A stretch of 34,688 bases of DNA from a virus. Shown piece after piece: positions 1 to 9,072 of the stretch. Each line of letters begins with the position of its first letter. The stretch's first letter is position 1. The notes beneath the pieces were generated by a model, which saw nothing but the letters and a program-made list of their open reading frames with translations, had not been told where the DNA came from and did no database searches. Location: positions 1-34,688 of the IMG/VR virus record IMGVR_UViG_3300046167_000118. One strand, given 5' to 3'. The translations under genes were made by a program, and so were the position numbers.

Positions 1-164
1 ACAACCTCATTTAAGCTCATTTAAGAGCCTTTTATTACCTCCTCTATACATACATACCTTTATTTAAATATCTTTTGTTAAACATAGCTTAAAACGATTC
101 AGAATATATTATTTTAATGTAATTATATAGTAATTTAACGTAAATTGAAGATTGCTGAGGTAAG
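1..164. repeat. Terminal direct repeat, left copy (contig closure)
   Basis: The first 164 bases are repeated at 34524-34688. The copies agree except near the inner end, where the right copy has one substitution (A148 to G) and one inserted G. This is what an assembler leaves when a circular or circularly permuted molecule is read past its start, with poorer accuracy at the contig end. A genuine short direct terminal repeat is the alternative. The copy opens with a tandem 10-mer, CTCATTTAAG, at 7-16 and 17-26. The second unit also forms a weak GCTC/GAGC hairpin followed by CTTTT. Confidence 0.9.
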
Positions 165-507
165 TAGCCCACTCTTATGATTTCATTACAAAAACGAATT
201 ATTCTAAAACTCATATTCTAAAAATATAAATATAATTTTAAAACGAGTTGAGTAATTAAAAGGTGTATTGATGGAGTTTTATTCGCCCTCCTCTTTATAT
301 ATGTTACTTTAAATGTTGTTAGCTAAACAACTTGTTAGCAGCTGTACTCGTTGAGTTGAATGATACTAGGGCGTCTACGAAAATAACAAAGGGATTAGTA
401 TCGCAATTCTCAAGGAGATTTAGGTTACCTGAACCAATAGGAGTTTATGCCTAAAGTGTAGCAACTTATACAGATTTGCAACTGTCTATATAGATAACGA
501 TATTTTT

Positions 508-515
508 TATTTTTG
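508..515 (+). promoter_or_regulatory. Possible late promoter -7 box TATTTTTG
   Basis: TATTTTTG matches the Bacteroidota -7 consensus TAnnTTTG and would start transcription about 40 bases before the first tail gene. No TTTG lies at the expected 19-20 base distance; the nearest, at 475-478, is about 29 bases upstream. The call rests on one box and its position ahead of a long gene run. Confidence 0.3.
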
Positions 516-551
516 TTTTTTTATACTGTTAAAACAAAAAGTAGTGGATTT

Positions 552-566
552 CGTTATCATAGTATG
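552..566 (+). promoter_or_regulatory. Start-site motif CGTTATCATAGTATG, copy 1
   Basis: This 15-base word ends in the start codon of the tail chaperone gene at 564. Near-identical words end in the start codons at 7949, 11231 and 29513. Because it abuts the ATG it is more likely a translation-initiation or operator element than a promoter. It also settles the choice of the ATG at 564 over an upstream TTG at 513. Confidence 0.55.
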
Positions 567-1286
567 GTAAAAGAATATAAGTTAGAAGTACCTACTAAGT
601 TAGAAGGTATAACATTAAGACAGTATCAGGATTATCTAAAAGTATTAGATAAATGGGATAAGGAAGATGAGGTGTATATTAAGACAAAGATGTTACAGAT
701 ATTTTGTAACCTAGATATAGAAGATACTTTTAAAGTACCTATAAACAACTTTGATTTTGCTATTGATACAGTAAATAGATGTTTTGATGAAAAGACACCT
801 TTAGTCAACAGATTTGAGATGTCTGCTAAAGATGAGTATGGAGATGAGACTATCGTTGAGTTTGGTTTTATACCAAAGTTAGATGAGATGTCATTTGGAG
901 AGTTTATTGATTTAGACACTAATATATCTGATTGGCAGAAGATGCATAAAGCAATGGCTGTCTTATTCAGACCTGTTATCTTTAAGAAGAAGGAGTTTTA
1001 TAGAGTGATGGATTATGAAGGTAGTCATAAGTACTCAGATGTAATGTTGGATATGCCAGTTAATGTAGCGATAGGGGCGATGGTTTTTTTTTATCGTTTA
1101 GGGAGAAAATTACCGAGTTATACGGTGGATTATTTAGTGAAGGTATTGAAGAAGGAGGGAGTTCCACCTCAGCTCAAGCGAACTTTGGACAAAAGTGGGG
1201 TTGGTATCAATCAATATTTACAATCGCTAAAGAAGATGCAGCTAGAATTGACGAAGCAACAAGACTTCCAATACATACCTGTTTAA
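564..1286 (+). CDS. Tail assembly chaperone, short (G-like) form
   Basis: A 240-residue protein beginning MVKEYKLEVPTKLEGITLRQ, the kind of opening found in tail assembly chaperone candidates of Bacteroidota siphophages. Such proteins bind the tape measure and help load tail-tube subunits. The middle contains a helical region (LDEMSFGEFIDLD, then AMAVLFRPV) and the end carries GVGINQYLQSLKKMQLEL. The upstream TTG at 513 would add residues encoded by a T-rich leader and is not used here; the ATG at 564 sits in the conserved start motif. A run of ten T's at 1084-1092 in the late part gives a slippery site, and an overlapping -1 frame continues to 1357. Function is inferred from architecture and position rather than from a clear catalytic motif. 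Confidence 0.6.
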   Translation: MVKEYKLEVPTKLEGITLRQYQDYLKVLDKWDKEDEVYIKTKMLQIFCNLDIEDTFKVPINNFDFAIDTVNRCFDEKTPLVNRFEMSAKDEYGDETIVEFGFIPKLDEMSFGEFIDLDTNISDWQKMHKAMAVLFRPVIFKKKEFYRVMDYEGSHKYSDVMLDMPVNVAIGAMVFFYRLGRKLPSYTVDYLVKVLKKEGVPPQLKRTLDKSGVGINQYLQSLKKMQLELTKQQDFQYIPV

Positions 1287-1357
1287 TGTATTTGGAATAT
1301 ATAAAGGATAAAACAAATTTAGAGAATGCTTTAATAAAAAGAGCACATAAAAAATAG
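564..1357 (+). CDS. Tail assembly chaperone, predicted -1 frameshift (GT-like) form
   Basis: The -1 frame is open from about 1085 to the stop at 1355-1357, just before the next gene at 1360. It encodes a protein-like tail including WGWYQSIFTIAKEDAARI and then HTCLMYLEYIKDK, resembling the T domains of phage chaperones. The candidate slippery heptamer T-TTT-TTT lies at 1085-1091 in the right register (codons 1086-1088 and 1089-1091). Slipping there would yield about 264 residues: 176 from the zero frame and 88 from the -1 frame. In many siphophages the same arrangement makes a minor extended product next to the abundant short one. A separate gene starting at the ATG at 1286 is possible but would lack the conserved WGWY part. 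Slip position and efficiency cannot be read from sequence. Confidence 0.6.
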
Positions 1358-1359
1358 AT

Positions 1360-1818
1360 ATGACACAAGTATATGACTTATTAGACAAGTTAAAGGACGA
1401 ATTAAGATTAAATAAGCACGTTAATAGTGTTAGTTTCGGAGATATTACTGAAATTAACCTAAATAAGACAGATATATTCCCTTTAACACACTTAAACATC
1501 TCAAATGCTGTAATAAGCTCAAATACTATCACTTTTACACTTCAAGTACTATGTGCAGACATATTAGACTACAATAAACAGGATTATAGCTATGATTTGT
1601 TCTATGGCAACGATAATTTACAAGATATAATGAATACACAGTTGCAAGTAGTCAATTTAGTGTACTCTAAGCTAAAAAGAGGTACTTTAAGAACAGAATT
1701 ACTACAAGTGGACGACAATATCTCTGTTCAGCCATTTAAAGACAGATTTGAGAATGAATTAGTAGGATGGGGAGCTGATATAGACATAATAATGAGAAAT
1801 GATATAAGTATCTGCTAA
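1360..1818 (+). CDS. Conserved tail-region protein, possible tail terminator/completion protein
   Basis: A 152-residue soluble protein (MTQVYDLLDKLKDEL...) with no signal peptide or membrane segment. It starts 2 bases after the end of the frameshifted chaperone, and its stop overlaps the next start (TAATG at 1816-1820). The N-terminal amphipathic helix followed by a beta-rich core (FPLTHLNISNAVISSNTITF) fits small ring-forming tail terminators. It lies beside a candidate joining protein. I do not see a diagnostic motif, so the role rests on position and size. Confidence 0.45.
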   Translation: MTQVYDLLDKLKDELRLNKHVNSVSFGDITEINLNKTDIFPLTHLNISNAVISSNTITFTLQVLCADILDYNKQDYSYDLFYGNDNLQDIMNTQLQVVNLVYSKLKRGTLRTELLQVDDNISVQPFKDRFENELVGWGADIDIIMRNDISIC

Positions 1819-2315
1819 TGGACACTAGTTTTATAACAATAGCACTTAAAAGACTAGGCGACCAAGTTGTAGATAGACTTCAGCAGCAGTTAGATACAGA
1901 TGATACTGTAGCTAGTGGTAATTTGTCAAGAAGTATTAAAGGCAAAGCAGTAGGTAACGCTTTAACAGTTACTATGGCTGGTTATGGTGGAGCTATAGAT
2001 GAAGGTATTCGTAAAGGAGGTAGACCAGCTAACGGATACAGAATAAAAGAGTGGTTAAAAGTCAAAGGTATACGTCTTAGAGACAATACTACTGGCAGAT
2101 ACCTTAAACAGACAGACTATAATTACAATAAGATAGCTTTTCTTATTAGTAGAAGTATAGCTAGAGATGGAATAATAAAAAGATTCGGATATAAAGGAAG
2201 TAATTTTATAGACAGAGCAATAAACAACACATTAGACGAATTTGATGATGCTATATTAGAAGCATTTAATAAGGAGCTAACAAAAGAATTTGATAAAATA
2301 AAAACAAATGGCTAA
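1818..2315 (+). CDS. HK97 gp10-like head-tail joining/tail completion candidate
   Basis: A 165-residue basic protein. Features typical of HK97 gp10-type proteins are an early helix, then ASGNLSRSIKGKA (the usual 'G-x-L-x-x-S' stretch), a YGGAIDEG loop resembling the Y-x-x-x-x-E/D-x-G region, and a C-terminal helical tail. The middle segment (GYRIKEWLKVKGIR) is longer than in minimal members. It overlaps the preceding gene by one base and the next by 8 bases, so coupled translation within the tail operon is likely. A minor tail role cannot be excluded. Confidence 0.5.
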   Translation: MDTSFITIALKRLGDQVVDRLQQQLDTDDTVASGNLSRSIKGKAVGNALTVTMAGYGGAIDEGIRKGGRPANGYRIKEWLKVKGIRLRDNTTGRYLKQTDYNYNKIAFLISRSIARDGIIKRFGYKGSNFIDRAINNTLDEFDDAILEAFNKELTKEFDKIKTNG

Positions 2316-3458
2316 AATAAACGTAAGAAGTCCATACTTTGCCCAAGTGGGAATAGTAGGTCTAACAAGTGCTACATTAGAGATGTTAATATACACAGGT
2401 GTAGCAAATACATCTTGGCAAGGAAACCCACAATATACTCTAAGCACAACAGGAACTACTGGTAAGATAAACTTTGAAATAAGTGAACTTATAAGAGATT
2501 ATATACCAGCAGCATTTAATGGAGTATATCCAAGTGATGCAGATGCTACAGAAGACTACACTACAATGTATGTAGATTATAGAATTACAAAAACTTTAAC
2601 TACTGGTGTTCCAGTAGCAGAAATTACTTTAGGTGTAAGGGCATTTTATGGATATGGCTACTTTGAAGATGGTGCGAATCCTCAATTATTGCAAGGTTAC
2701 TTACAATCTAATAATGTTATACTGAAAAAAGATGATGCTCCTATAAGAATACCAGTAGATAATGAAAACACTAACTCGGTAGCTTTCTTTTATCAAGGAC
2801 AACAAGTATATTCTTGGCTTCCTTCTACTGGTCTTAAAATACAAGACCAAGTAGTTTATGTAAGCAATGGTGTTAATGGAGCAGATAGCTTTGAAGAAAG
2901 AGTAGAGTTAGATGGAGGTACATTTGAGGATAATGCTTGTATTGACCAATTTGAAGATGACTTTGAGTTACATCCTGTAGATACAGTTTATGTATCAGCA
3001 GCAGATGGCTTAACAATAATTAAGGTAGACAACATAGAAGAGTGTAAATATACTCCTTACAAGGTCACGTTTATTAATAAGTTCGGTGCTTATCAAGATA
3101 TATGGTTCTTTAAGAGAAGTAATCTTAGTATGACTAAGAAAGATGAGATGTTTAAGTCTAACTTAATGGGTACTGCTGGTTCTATGGTTATGCAACTAAT
3201 AGGCATCAATATAGTACTTTTCACGTTAATGCTAAAGAAACTTTAAGTTTAAATACAGGATTCTATCCAGAATCTTACAATGAAGTATTTAGACAGATGT
3301 CTTTAAGCGACAAAATATGGATAGAGTACAATGAAAAGACTCTACCAGTTAGATTAACCTCATCTAACCTATCATTCAAGACTAGATTAGATGATAAGCT
3401 AATAAATTACACAATAGAACTAGAATTTGCATTTGATAAGATAAACAACGTAAGATAA
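2308..3458 (+). pseudogene. Tail structural protein, interrupted by one frameshift
   Basis: The first frame encodes 312 residues from MAKINVRSPYFAQVG but ends in a non-homologous hydrophobic tail at 3246. Near 3180 the coding sense moves to the -1 frame, which reads ATNRHQYSTFHVNAKETLSL and then NTGFYPESYNEVFRQMSLSD. It ends at 3456-3458, two bases before the next ATG. Joined, this gives about 383 residues and ends DKINNVR, a natural-looking terminus for this tail protein family of flavobacterial phages. The shift is restored by adding one base around 3178-3184. A missing base in the assembly is more likely than decay, because the downstream frame stays free of stops for more than 270 bases. 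The exact tail function (distal tail or baseplate hub) is unknown. Confidence 0.65.
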
Positions 3459-3459
3459 T

Positions 3460-5686
3460 ATGCGTAGAGAAGTAGAAATATACATAAATACAGCAGGATT
3501 TGGCGAAACTGTAACTTATAAGCGATTAGACATCTTTTCAGAAGAATCTATCAACATAACTAACTCAATACAGGATATTAGAGACATAGCTAAGGTATTT
3601 ACTGACTTTACACAACAATTTAGCTTACCTGCTAGTTCTCCTAACAACTTAATCTTTAAACATTACTATAATTTTGATATAGATGGTGGTTATGATGCTA
3701 GAGTAAAGAAAGAAGCTTTAATAAAGATAAATGGAGAGGATTATAAGAAAGGGTTTCTTAGTTTAAATAGCGTAAGCATGAAAAACGGAGTTGCTTTTGC
3801 TTATAAGGCTGTATTTTATGGTAAAACAGTAAATCTTAACTTACTTTTTGGCGATGATGAGTTAGATAACTTAGCTGTAGATAATACTTCTTATTTATCT
3901 AAATTTAATCAAACATATACTACTTCTAACGTAGAAACAGGATTTTCTGATGGATTTAATTTAGTTAATAACACTTTAGTATCTAATGGCTCTAGTACAA
4001 CAGCAGGAGACTTATGTTATCCTTTTATAAGTGGTAAAAGTCATTATTATTGGGATTCAACTCACGACAATGGACCTGAGTTAAGAGAAGAGGTTGTTTC
4101 AAGAAATGTAAGGCATCATAACAGTTCTACCTCTCATCCTACTGGACTATCTATGATAGACTTAAAACCAGCAATTAGATTATATCACATAATATTAGGT
4201 ATAGAAGACAGATATGGTATTACATTCTCTAAAAACGGAACAAACGACTTCTTTAGTACGTCTAATGCTTCATTCTATGAGTTATATCTATGGTTGCATA
4301 GAGAAAAAGGAGATTTATCTTCACAAATAGCAATAAGTGAAAGAAAACTTGATTTAGATGATTATTTATTTATAAATACAACTCCTACTGGTCAAAACGA
4401 CCCTAGAAGTAATTCTAATAAAGACTTAGTTACTTCTATTGTGGTTGACGGACCTGATATTACAGAAATTTATTATAATTATCAAATACAAGTAACTCCT
4501 ACTGGAACAGGACTATATACTTTAGAGTTATTTGATGGAGAGTCAGGAGAAATAATAGGAACTTCAGAGCATTCTGGAGGAGGAGCTGTTACTAGAAGTT
4601 ATACGATACAGAAAGGAACTTGGAAGTGGCGAAGGAACACAAACTTTTACTCCTATATTTAAAGTAAGAACACAAGGAGGTATAACTCAAATAGCTGTAA
4701 ATAGTTTTAATATAGTATACAATGAGGTAGATAACTCAGGTGGTTCTGCTGGTTATACTGCTAACTATACATACAATGGAGGTAACGCTATAGGCGTTTC
4801 TTCAGGTATAAATATAGTAGATAATATGCCTAAGATGAAAGTTATAGACTTTTTAACATCTATATTTAAGATGTTTAATCTAACTGCTTTTTATGATGGA
4901 GAAACAATTAAAGTAAGAACATTAGACAAATTTTATGATGAAGGGACAAGTCACGATGTAAGTCAATATATTCATGCTGACAAACATACTGTAGATAAAG
5001 CAAACATATATTCTAAAATAGATTTTGAATATCAACAAGCTTCTACTTTTGCTATAGTCAACAGTAATGAAATAACTAATGATGAATTTGGTAATGAAAG
5101 ACTTAGTAACAGGTCTAATGCTATAAGCAATCCTTTAGCATTTGATGGAGGAACGTATTCTGTTAAGTTAGGGTTTGAACATCTTATGTATGAGAGAATG
5201 ACTAATCAAAATGATGACACAGAAAGGACTACTGTGCAATGGGGATGGATGGTTAGTAAAGATGAGAATCCAACACTTGGAAAACCTCTAGTTTTTTATT
5301 GTAGAAAACAAGACACTTCTAATTATGTTATATTTAGTACAGATGGTTCTGATTTTGACCAATATATAAGACCAGCAAATACCTTAACAACAAGTGCGTC
5401 TACTAATTTACAGTCAATTCATTTTGGCGAAGAAGGAGATGAGTTCTTTGTAGATAATATAAATACAGAAAGTCTGTTTAACAATTACTACTTTAACTAT
5501 ATAGTACCTATATACAATGAAAAGTCAAGATTATCTAAGTTTGAAGCTACATTACCTTTAAGATTAGTTACTAAGCTACAATTAAACGACAAACTAATTA
5601 TATCAGGTAGAAGTTATAAGATAAACAGAATACAGATGAATATAAATACTGGTAAGGCTACATTAGAATTAATAAACGAAGTATAA
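3460..5686 (+). pseudogene. Large tail/baseplate protein, interrupted by one frameshift
   Basis: The frame from 3460 runs to a stop at 4662 and the +1 frame carries the rest to 5686. The downstream part can only be recovered by shifting near 4620, where TTGGAAGTGG would give W-S-G-E-G-T-Q if one A were removed. The joined product is about 740 residues and beta-rich, with the early motif FTDFTQQFSLPAS and a C-terminal part (KLIISGRSYKINRIQMN) like phage baseplate/tail-tip proteins. An ATG at 4826 can start an independent 286-residue product, but coding sense continues upstream of it from about 4622. An extra A in a short homopolymer is the simplest cause. The next gene starts inside its stop codon (TAATG). 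Confidence 0.65.
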
Positions 5687-5823
5687 TGATAAGAGAGATA
5701 ATAGATTTATTAGGAACATCTGATTGGGATGTTAAAGACGAAGATATAAATATAGCTAAAGGTAAATATTTAGCACCTACTAATTGGAAAGAATTTAAAA
5801 ACGCAATAAAACGAAATAAATAA
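5686..5823 (+). CDS. Small conserved protein between tail genes
   Basis: A 45-residue ORF (MIREIIDLLGTSDWDVKDED...) that starts in the stop codon of the previous gene and ends in an overlap with the tape measure start (TAATG). The tight coupling on both sides supports translation. It is charged and soluble, with no recognisable domain. It may be a small tail component or assembly factor; nothing in the sequence decides this. Confidence 0.6.
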   Translation: MIREIIDLLGTSDWDVKDEDINIAKGKYLAPTNWKEFKNAIKRNK

Positions 5824-7913
5824 TGGCAACAAGCTCATCAACAACAAAAACTATAGTAATAAAAGTAGAAGGTGGTCAAGCGATTGCTTCTATGGACGAT
5901 GTTACTCTTAGCACTAAACAACTTAACGCTGAACTAGCTAAAATTTCTGTAACAGGAGGAAAAGGAAAAGCAGGAGGAGCTTCAGGAGCAACTGGTGGAG
6001 CTACTGCAACAGTATTAGAACTTGGTAGAACTATATCAGATTCCAACTATGGAATTAGAGGTATGGCGAACAACATCTCTCAGTTAGCATCTAACTTCTT
6101 GTTTATGACTAGGAAAGTTGATGAAACAACTAAACAAGCTATAGGTTTTGGTGGAGCTTTAAAACAAGTGGGGTCAACTATATTAGGACCTCTAGGTATT
6201 TTATTAGCGATACAAGCTGTTATTGCTGTAATGGAGAAAATATCAATGACATCTGGAGGTGCTGAGAAAGGATTAGATGATTTTAGAGAATCTGCTGCAA
6301 AAGCAGGTACTGACTTAAAAATATTACTAAACCAAGTAGAAAGAGGTAATATATCTAATGAGGATTTAGCTAAATCTGTAAAAAAAGCTAATGATGAGTA
6401 CAAAGACTTAAATATATCTATAGATGATAATGGTAAATTAACAGAGGAATCTACAAAAGCTATTAAGAAACAAATTCTAGCTTTAGAAGAATTAGCTTTA
6501 GCAAATGCAATACAAGATGAGGTTCAGAAATTACAAGCAAAAGTAGTTAAACAAACTTTAGAAGCTAGAAAACAGTTTTCTAAAGAAATGATAGATAGTG
6601 TTTCTGAGATGATTGAAGCAGATGAACAAGCTAAAGAGCAGTTTTTAGCTGATGGAGGTATTATAGAAATGTTTTATGGAAAACTTGATGAATTTGAACA
6701 AGGCTCTCCAGAAGCATTAGCTGCGGCATCAGTTAGAAGTATAAATAGGGCTAAAGAAGCTGTATCAGAATTAACAGATATATTTGGAGAAGAAGGTATA
6801 GTAAACAAAATATTTGGAGATGATGATGATAGAGATGAACCTAAAGCAATAAAGTCATTTAAACAAAGATTACTTGATTTATCAAAAATAACACTAAAGT
6901 TTCAGAGAGATGAAGAGTTAGCTACTGAGGAGAATGAATTTAAGAAGTTAGAAATAAAGCAAAAATATGAAAGAGAAGACTTACAAAATAGACATGACTC
7001 TTTTATAGAGAAAGAAAGGTTAAGACTAGAGAACTTCTTAAAAACAACAGAAAATGAAGCTAAAATAGCAGAAGCAAAAGCTACTTTTAATAAAATGGAG
7101 CTACAAGCAGAAAAGGAACATCAAGATGCTTTAACAGAATTAACAATGACTCAAGCATCTAAAAGATTTAATTTTCAATTAGAAATAGCTAGAGAATCTA
7201 CTAAAAAATATCAAGAAGCAGTTGATGCTGGAGAAATACAAGCTCTTACGTTTGGTATGACTCAAGACGCTGGAGTTGACGCTTTAAATGCAGAAGCTGT
7301 ATTACTTCAGGCTCAATATGACCAGAAAGTATATTGGCTAGATGAGGAAATAAAAGAAAGAAAGAGAGATGGTGACTCTTACATGGACTTATTGAAACAA
7401 AAACTAAATGCAGAAACTCAATTTAATAATGATAAATTAGTATTAACTGAAAAGACTGAAGAAGCTAAATTAGATATTGTTCAATATGGATTTGAAGTTA
7501 TTGCTTCAATAGCTGAAAAAGGTAGTGCTATAGGTAAAGCCGCTGCTGTCGCAGCAACTTTAATGAGCACTAGAAAAGCTGCTGTAGCTGCATTAGGAGC
7601 TGAGCCTTATGGTCCTTGGAATATAGCTCAAGCAGCTCTTGTAACAGCTATGGGTCTTTCTAATGTTAACAAGATATTAAACACACCGATACCTACAAGA
7701 AACGGAGGAACAACCACAGGAGGAGCAACAGTAGGAGGAGATAGGACATTTGACTTCAACTTAGTTGGTTCTACAGGAACTAATCAATTAGCCGAAGCAG
7801 TAGGTAGTCAATTCCAAGAACCTGTTCAAGCTTATGTAGTAAGTAGTCAGATGACATCACAACAAGAATTAGACTTACAAATATCAACAGGAGCTTCATT
7901 AGGAGGAGACTAA
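5823..7913 (+). CDS. Tape measure protein
   Basis: A 696-residue protein, the longest intact frame in the tail region. A Gly/Ala/Thr-rich N-terminal part (residues 45-65) is followed by a hydrophobic segment at about 116-138. Then come long charged helices likely to form coiled coils (about 340-560), a second hydrophobic Ala-rich stretch near 565-615, and a Gly/Thr-rich tail. This is the usual organisation of siphovirus tape measures, which set tail length inside the tube and may reach the host membrane at ejection. At about 0.15 nm per residue it would suggest a tail near 100 nm, an estimate only. It lies downstream of the chaperone but is separated from it by tail genes rather than adjacent. 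Confidence 0.8.
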   Translation: MATSSSTTKTIVIKVEGGQAIASMDDVTLSTKQLNAELAKISVTGGKGKAGGASGATGGATATVLELGRTISDSNYGIRGMANNISQLASNFLFMTRKVDETTKQAIGFGGALKQVGSTILGPLGILLAIQAVIAVMEKISMTSGGAEKGLDDFRESAAKAGTDLKILLNQVERGNISNEDLAKSVKKANDEYKDLNISIDDNGKLTEESTKAIKKQILALEELALANAIQDEVQKLQAKVVKQTLEARKQFSKEMIDSVSEMIEADEQAKEQFLADGGIIEMFYGKLDEFEQGSPEALAAASVRSINRAKEAVSELTDIFGEEGIVNKIFGDDDDRDEPKAIKSFKQRLLDLSKITLKFQRDEELATEENEFKKLEIKQKYEREDLQNRHDSFIEKERLRLENFLKTTENEAKIAEAKATFNKMELQAEKEHQDALTELTMTQASKRFNFQLEIARESTKKYQEAVDAGEIQALTFGMTQDAGVDALNAEAVLLQAQYDQKVYWLDEEIKERKRDGDSYMDLLKQKLNAETQFNNDKLVLTEKTEEAKLDIVQYGFEVIASIAEKGSAIGKAAAVAATLMSTRKAAVAALGAEPYGPWNIAQAALVTAMGLSNVNKILNTPIPTRNGGTTTGGATVGGDRTFDFNLVGSTGTNQLAEAVGSQFQEPVQAYVVSSQMTSQQELDLQISTGASLGGD

Positions 7914-7936
7914 TATAAAACAAAATACATTAAATA

Positions 7937-7951
7937 CGTTATCAAATTATG
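7937..7951 (+). promoter_or_regulatory. Start-site motif CGTTATCAAATTATG, copy 2
   Basis: The motif ends in the start codon of the prohead protease gene and differs from copies 1, 3 and 4 at only two positions. A related word, CGTTAACAAATTATA, lies at 9048-9062 just before the scaffold start at 9073. Confidence 0.5.
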
Positions 7952-8875
7952 GAAGAAAATATTATAGAATTATTTATAGACGAAGAAAATGATTTTGCTG
8001 GTATAGAAGCTATATCTATAGTGGAAAACCCTGCAATAGAAGAAGACTTCATTGCTTTAAAAGCACAAGAAATTAAGTTAGCCGAAGTAGATGCTGAGAA
8101 ACGCATACTTATGGGGGCTGCCTTAATACCAGACAAGAAGATATACAGACATAACGGAGAAGAAGAGTATTATATATTCTTCTCTAAAGAAACTGTAAGA
8201 AAAGCTTCTGAGCTGTTTTTGACTAAGGGTAAGCAGAATAACTCAACATTAGAACACGAAGTAGAATTAAATGGACTAAGTGTTGTAGAGAGTTGGATAA
8301 TAGAAGATGAGAAAAAAGACAAATCAGCTAAGTATAATCTTGACTTACCAGTAGGAACTTGGATGGTTTCTGTAAAAGTAAATAATGACCAGATTTGGGA
8401 AGAGTTTGTTAAAGAAGGTAAAGTAAAAGGATTTAGTATAGAAGGATTCTTTACAGACAAACTAGATGAAAGACCTAATGAAAGTGTAAAAGAACAAATG
8501 GACTATGATGAGTTTGAAGCATTAGCTAAATTATTTCAGCTAGAGGACTTTTTGCTTAGGGGAGAAGAAATAGAATTAGAAACATATAGTGATTATCCAC
8601 AAGCTGCAAGAAACAATGCTAAGAGAGCATTAAAATGGAAAGAAGAGAATGGTAGTGAATGTGGAACTCTAGTAGGATGGACAAGAGCTAATCAATTAGC
8701 ATCAGGAGAAAATATATCTCGTTCAACAATAGCTAGAATGGCTTCATTTAAAAGACACCAACAAAATAAAGATGTTCCTTATAGCGAGGGATGTGGAGGT
8801 ATTATGTGGGATGCTTGGGGTGGTAGCTCTGGAATTAACTGGGCAATAAACAAACTAAAACAAATAGATAAATGA
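7949..8875 (+). CDS. XkdF-like prohead protease with C-terminal extension
   Basis: A 308-residue protein. Residues 50-170 resemble the XkdF/prohead serine protease family: ILMGAALIPDKKIYR, a histidine in LEHE (H103), a serine in VVES (S115), and KGFSIEGFF (161-168). H103 and S115 are the likely catalytic pair. Such proteases clear scaffold and mature the capsid. Residues 213-308 are a separate Cys/Trp-containing module (YPQAARNNAKRALKW, then GCGGIMWDAWGG) often found attached to capsid-maturation or portal proteins in Bacteroidota phages, of unknown role. Its neighbours, the acidic scaffold and capsid genes, fit the call. The stop overlaps the start of the next small gene by 3 bases (ATGA). 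Confidence 0.75.
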   Translation: MEENIIELFIDEENDFAGIEAISIVENPAIEEDFIALKAQEIKLAEVDAEKRILMGAALIPDKKIYRHNGEEEYYIFFSKETVRKASELFLTKGKQNNSTLEHEVELNGLSVVESWIIEDEKKDKSAKYNLDLPVGTWMVSVKVNNDQIWEEFVKEGKVKGFSIEGFFTDKLDERPNESVKEQMDYDEFEALAKLFQLEDFLLRGEEIELETYSDYPQAARNNAKRALKWKEENGSECGTLVGWTRANQLASGENISRSTIARMASFKRHQQNKDVPYSEGCGGIMWDAWGGSSGINWAINKLKQIDK

Positions 8876-9018
8876 AAAAAACACCAAGTAGCAATAGCCC
8901 AAAGAATAGTAAAAGAGCTTGTTTATGTAAAAACAATACCTATAGCACTAAGTGCTGTGATGGTAGTTTACAGGCTCAAGGAATTGGCAGTTTAACCAAT
9001 CAAAACAACTCACAATAA
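8872..9018 (+). CDS. Small Cys-rich conserved phage protein
   Basis: A 48-residue protein coupled to the protease by an ATGA overlap. The core ACLCKNNTYSTKCCDGSLQA has four cysteines arranged C-x-C...CC and is followed by QGIGSL. I recognise this as a small motif recurring in structural regions of flavobacterial phages, from memory only. The cysteine spacing could bind a metal or form disulfides in the particle. It is too short for a confident role. Confidence 0.65.
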   Translation: MKKTPSSNSPKNSKRACLCKNNTYSTKCCDGSLQAQGIGSLTNQNNSQ

Positions 9019-9072
9019 TCCGAAAATGAAACAGATTATTTATTAAACGTTAACAAATTATAATAATTATTT

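Larger units (their letters stand above)
1..563. other. Long non-coding leader before the tail module
   Basis: No convincing gene was found here on either strand. Together with 34455-34523 across the contig join it forms about 630 bases of non-coding DNA, the largest gap in the genome. It holds three TAAAACGA/AAAAACGA-type words near 90, 190 and 238. It also has an inverted repeat GTTGTT/AACAAC around 314-330 whose TTGTTAGC word recurs near 334. A somewhat less AT-rich stretch spans about 330-480 and has a small GGTT/AACC hairpin near 424-436. The stretch does not fold into a tRNA cloverleaf by eye. Its position suggests late control or packaging functions, which is inference. Confidence 0.6.

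Noticed and set aside
330-480. tRNA or riboswitch in the less AT-rich island
   Set aside because: No cloverleaf, CCA-type end or known aptamer core can be drawn by eye; only short hairpins are visible.
513-563. N-terminal extension of the chaperone from a TTG at 513
   Set aside because: It translates a T-rich leader with no protein character, and an ATG at 564 lies in the conserved start motif.
632-919. Minus-strand frames throughout (for example 632-919, 6080-6403, 29966-30319)
   Set aside because: They lie opposite well-supported + strand genes, have low-complexity Ser/Leu-rich translations typical of shadows, and no promoter or neighbour supports them.
4826-5686. Separate gene starting at 4826
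   Set aside because: Same-frame coding continues upstream to about 4622, so it is better read as the second half of the broken tail gene.
8593-8601. Perfect DnaA-box word TTATCCACA
   Set aside because: It is single and lies within the protease gene at codons for a conserved D-Y-P-Q stretch, so there is no reason to call an origin here.
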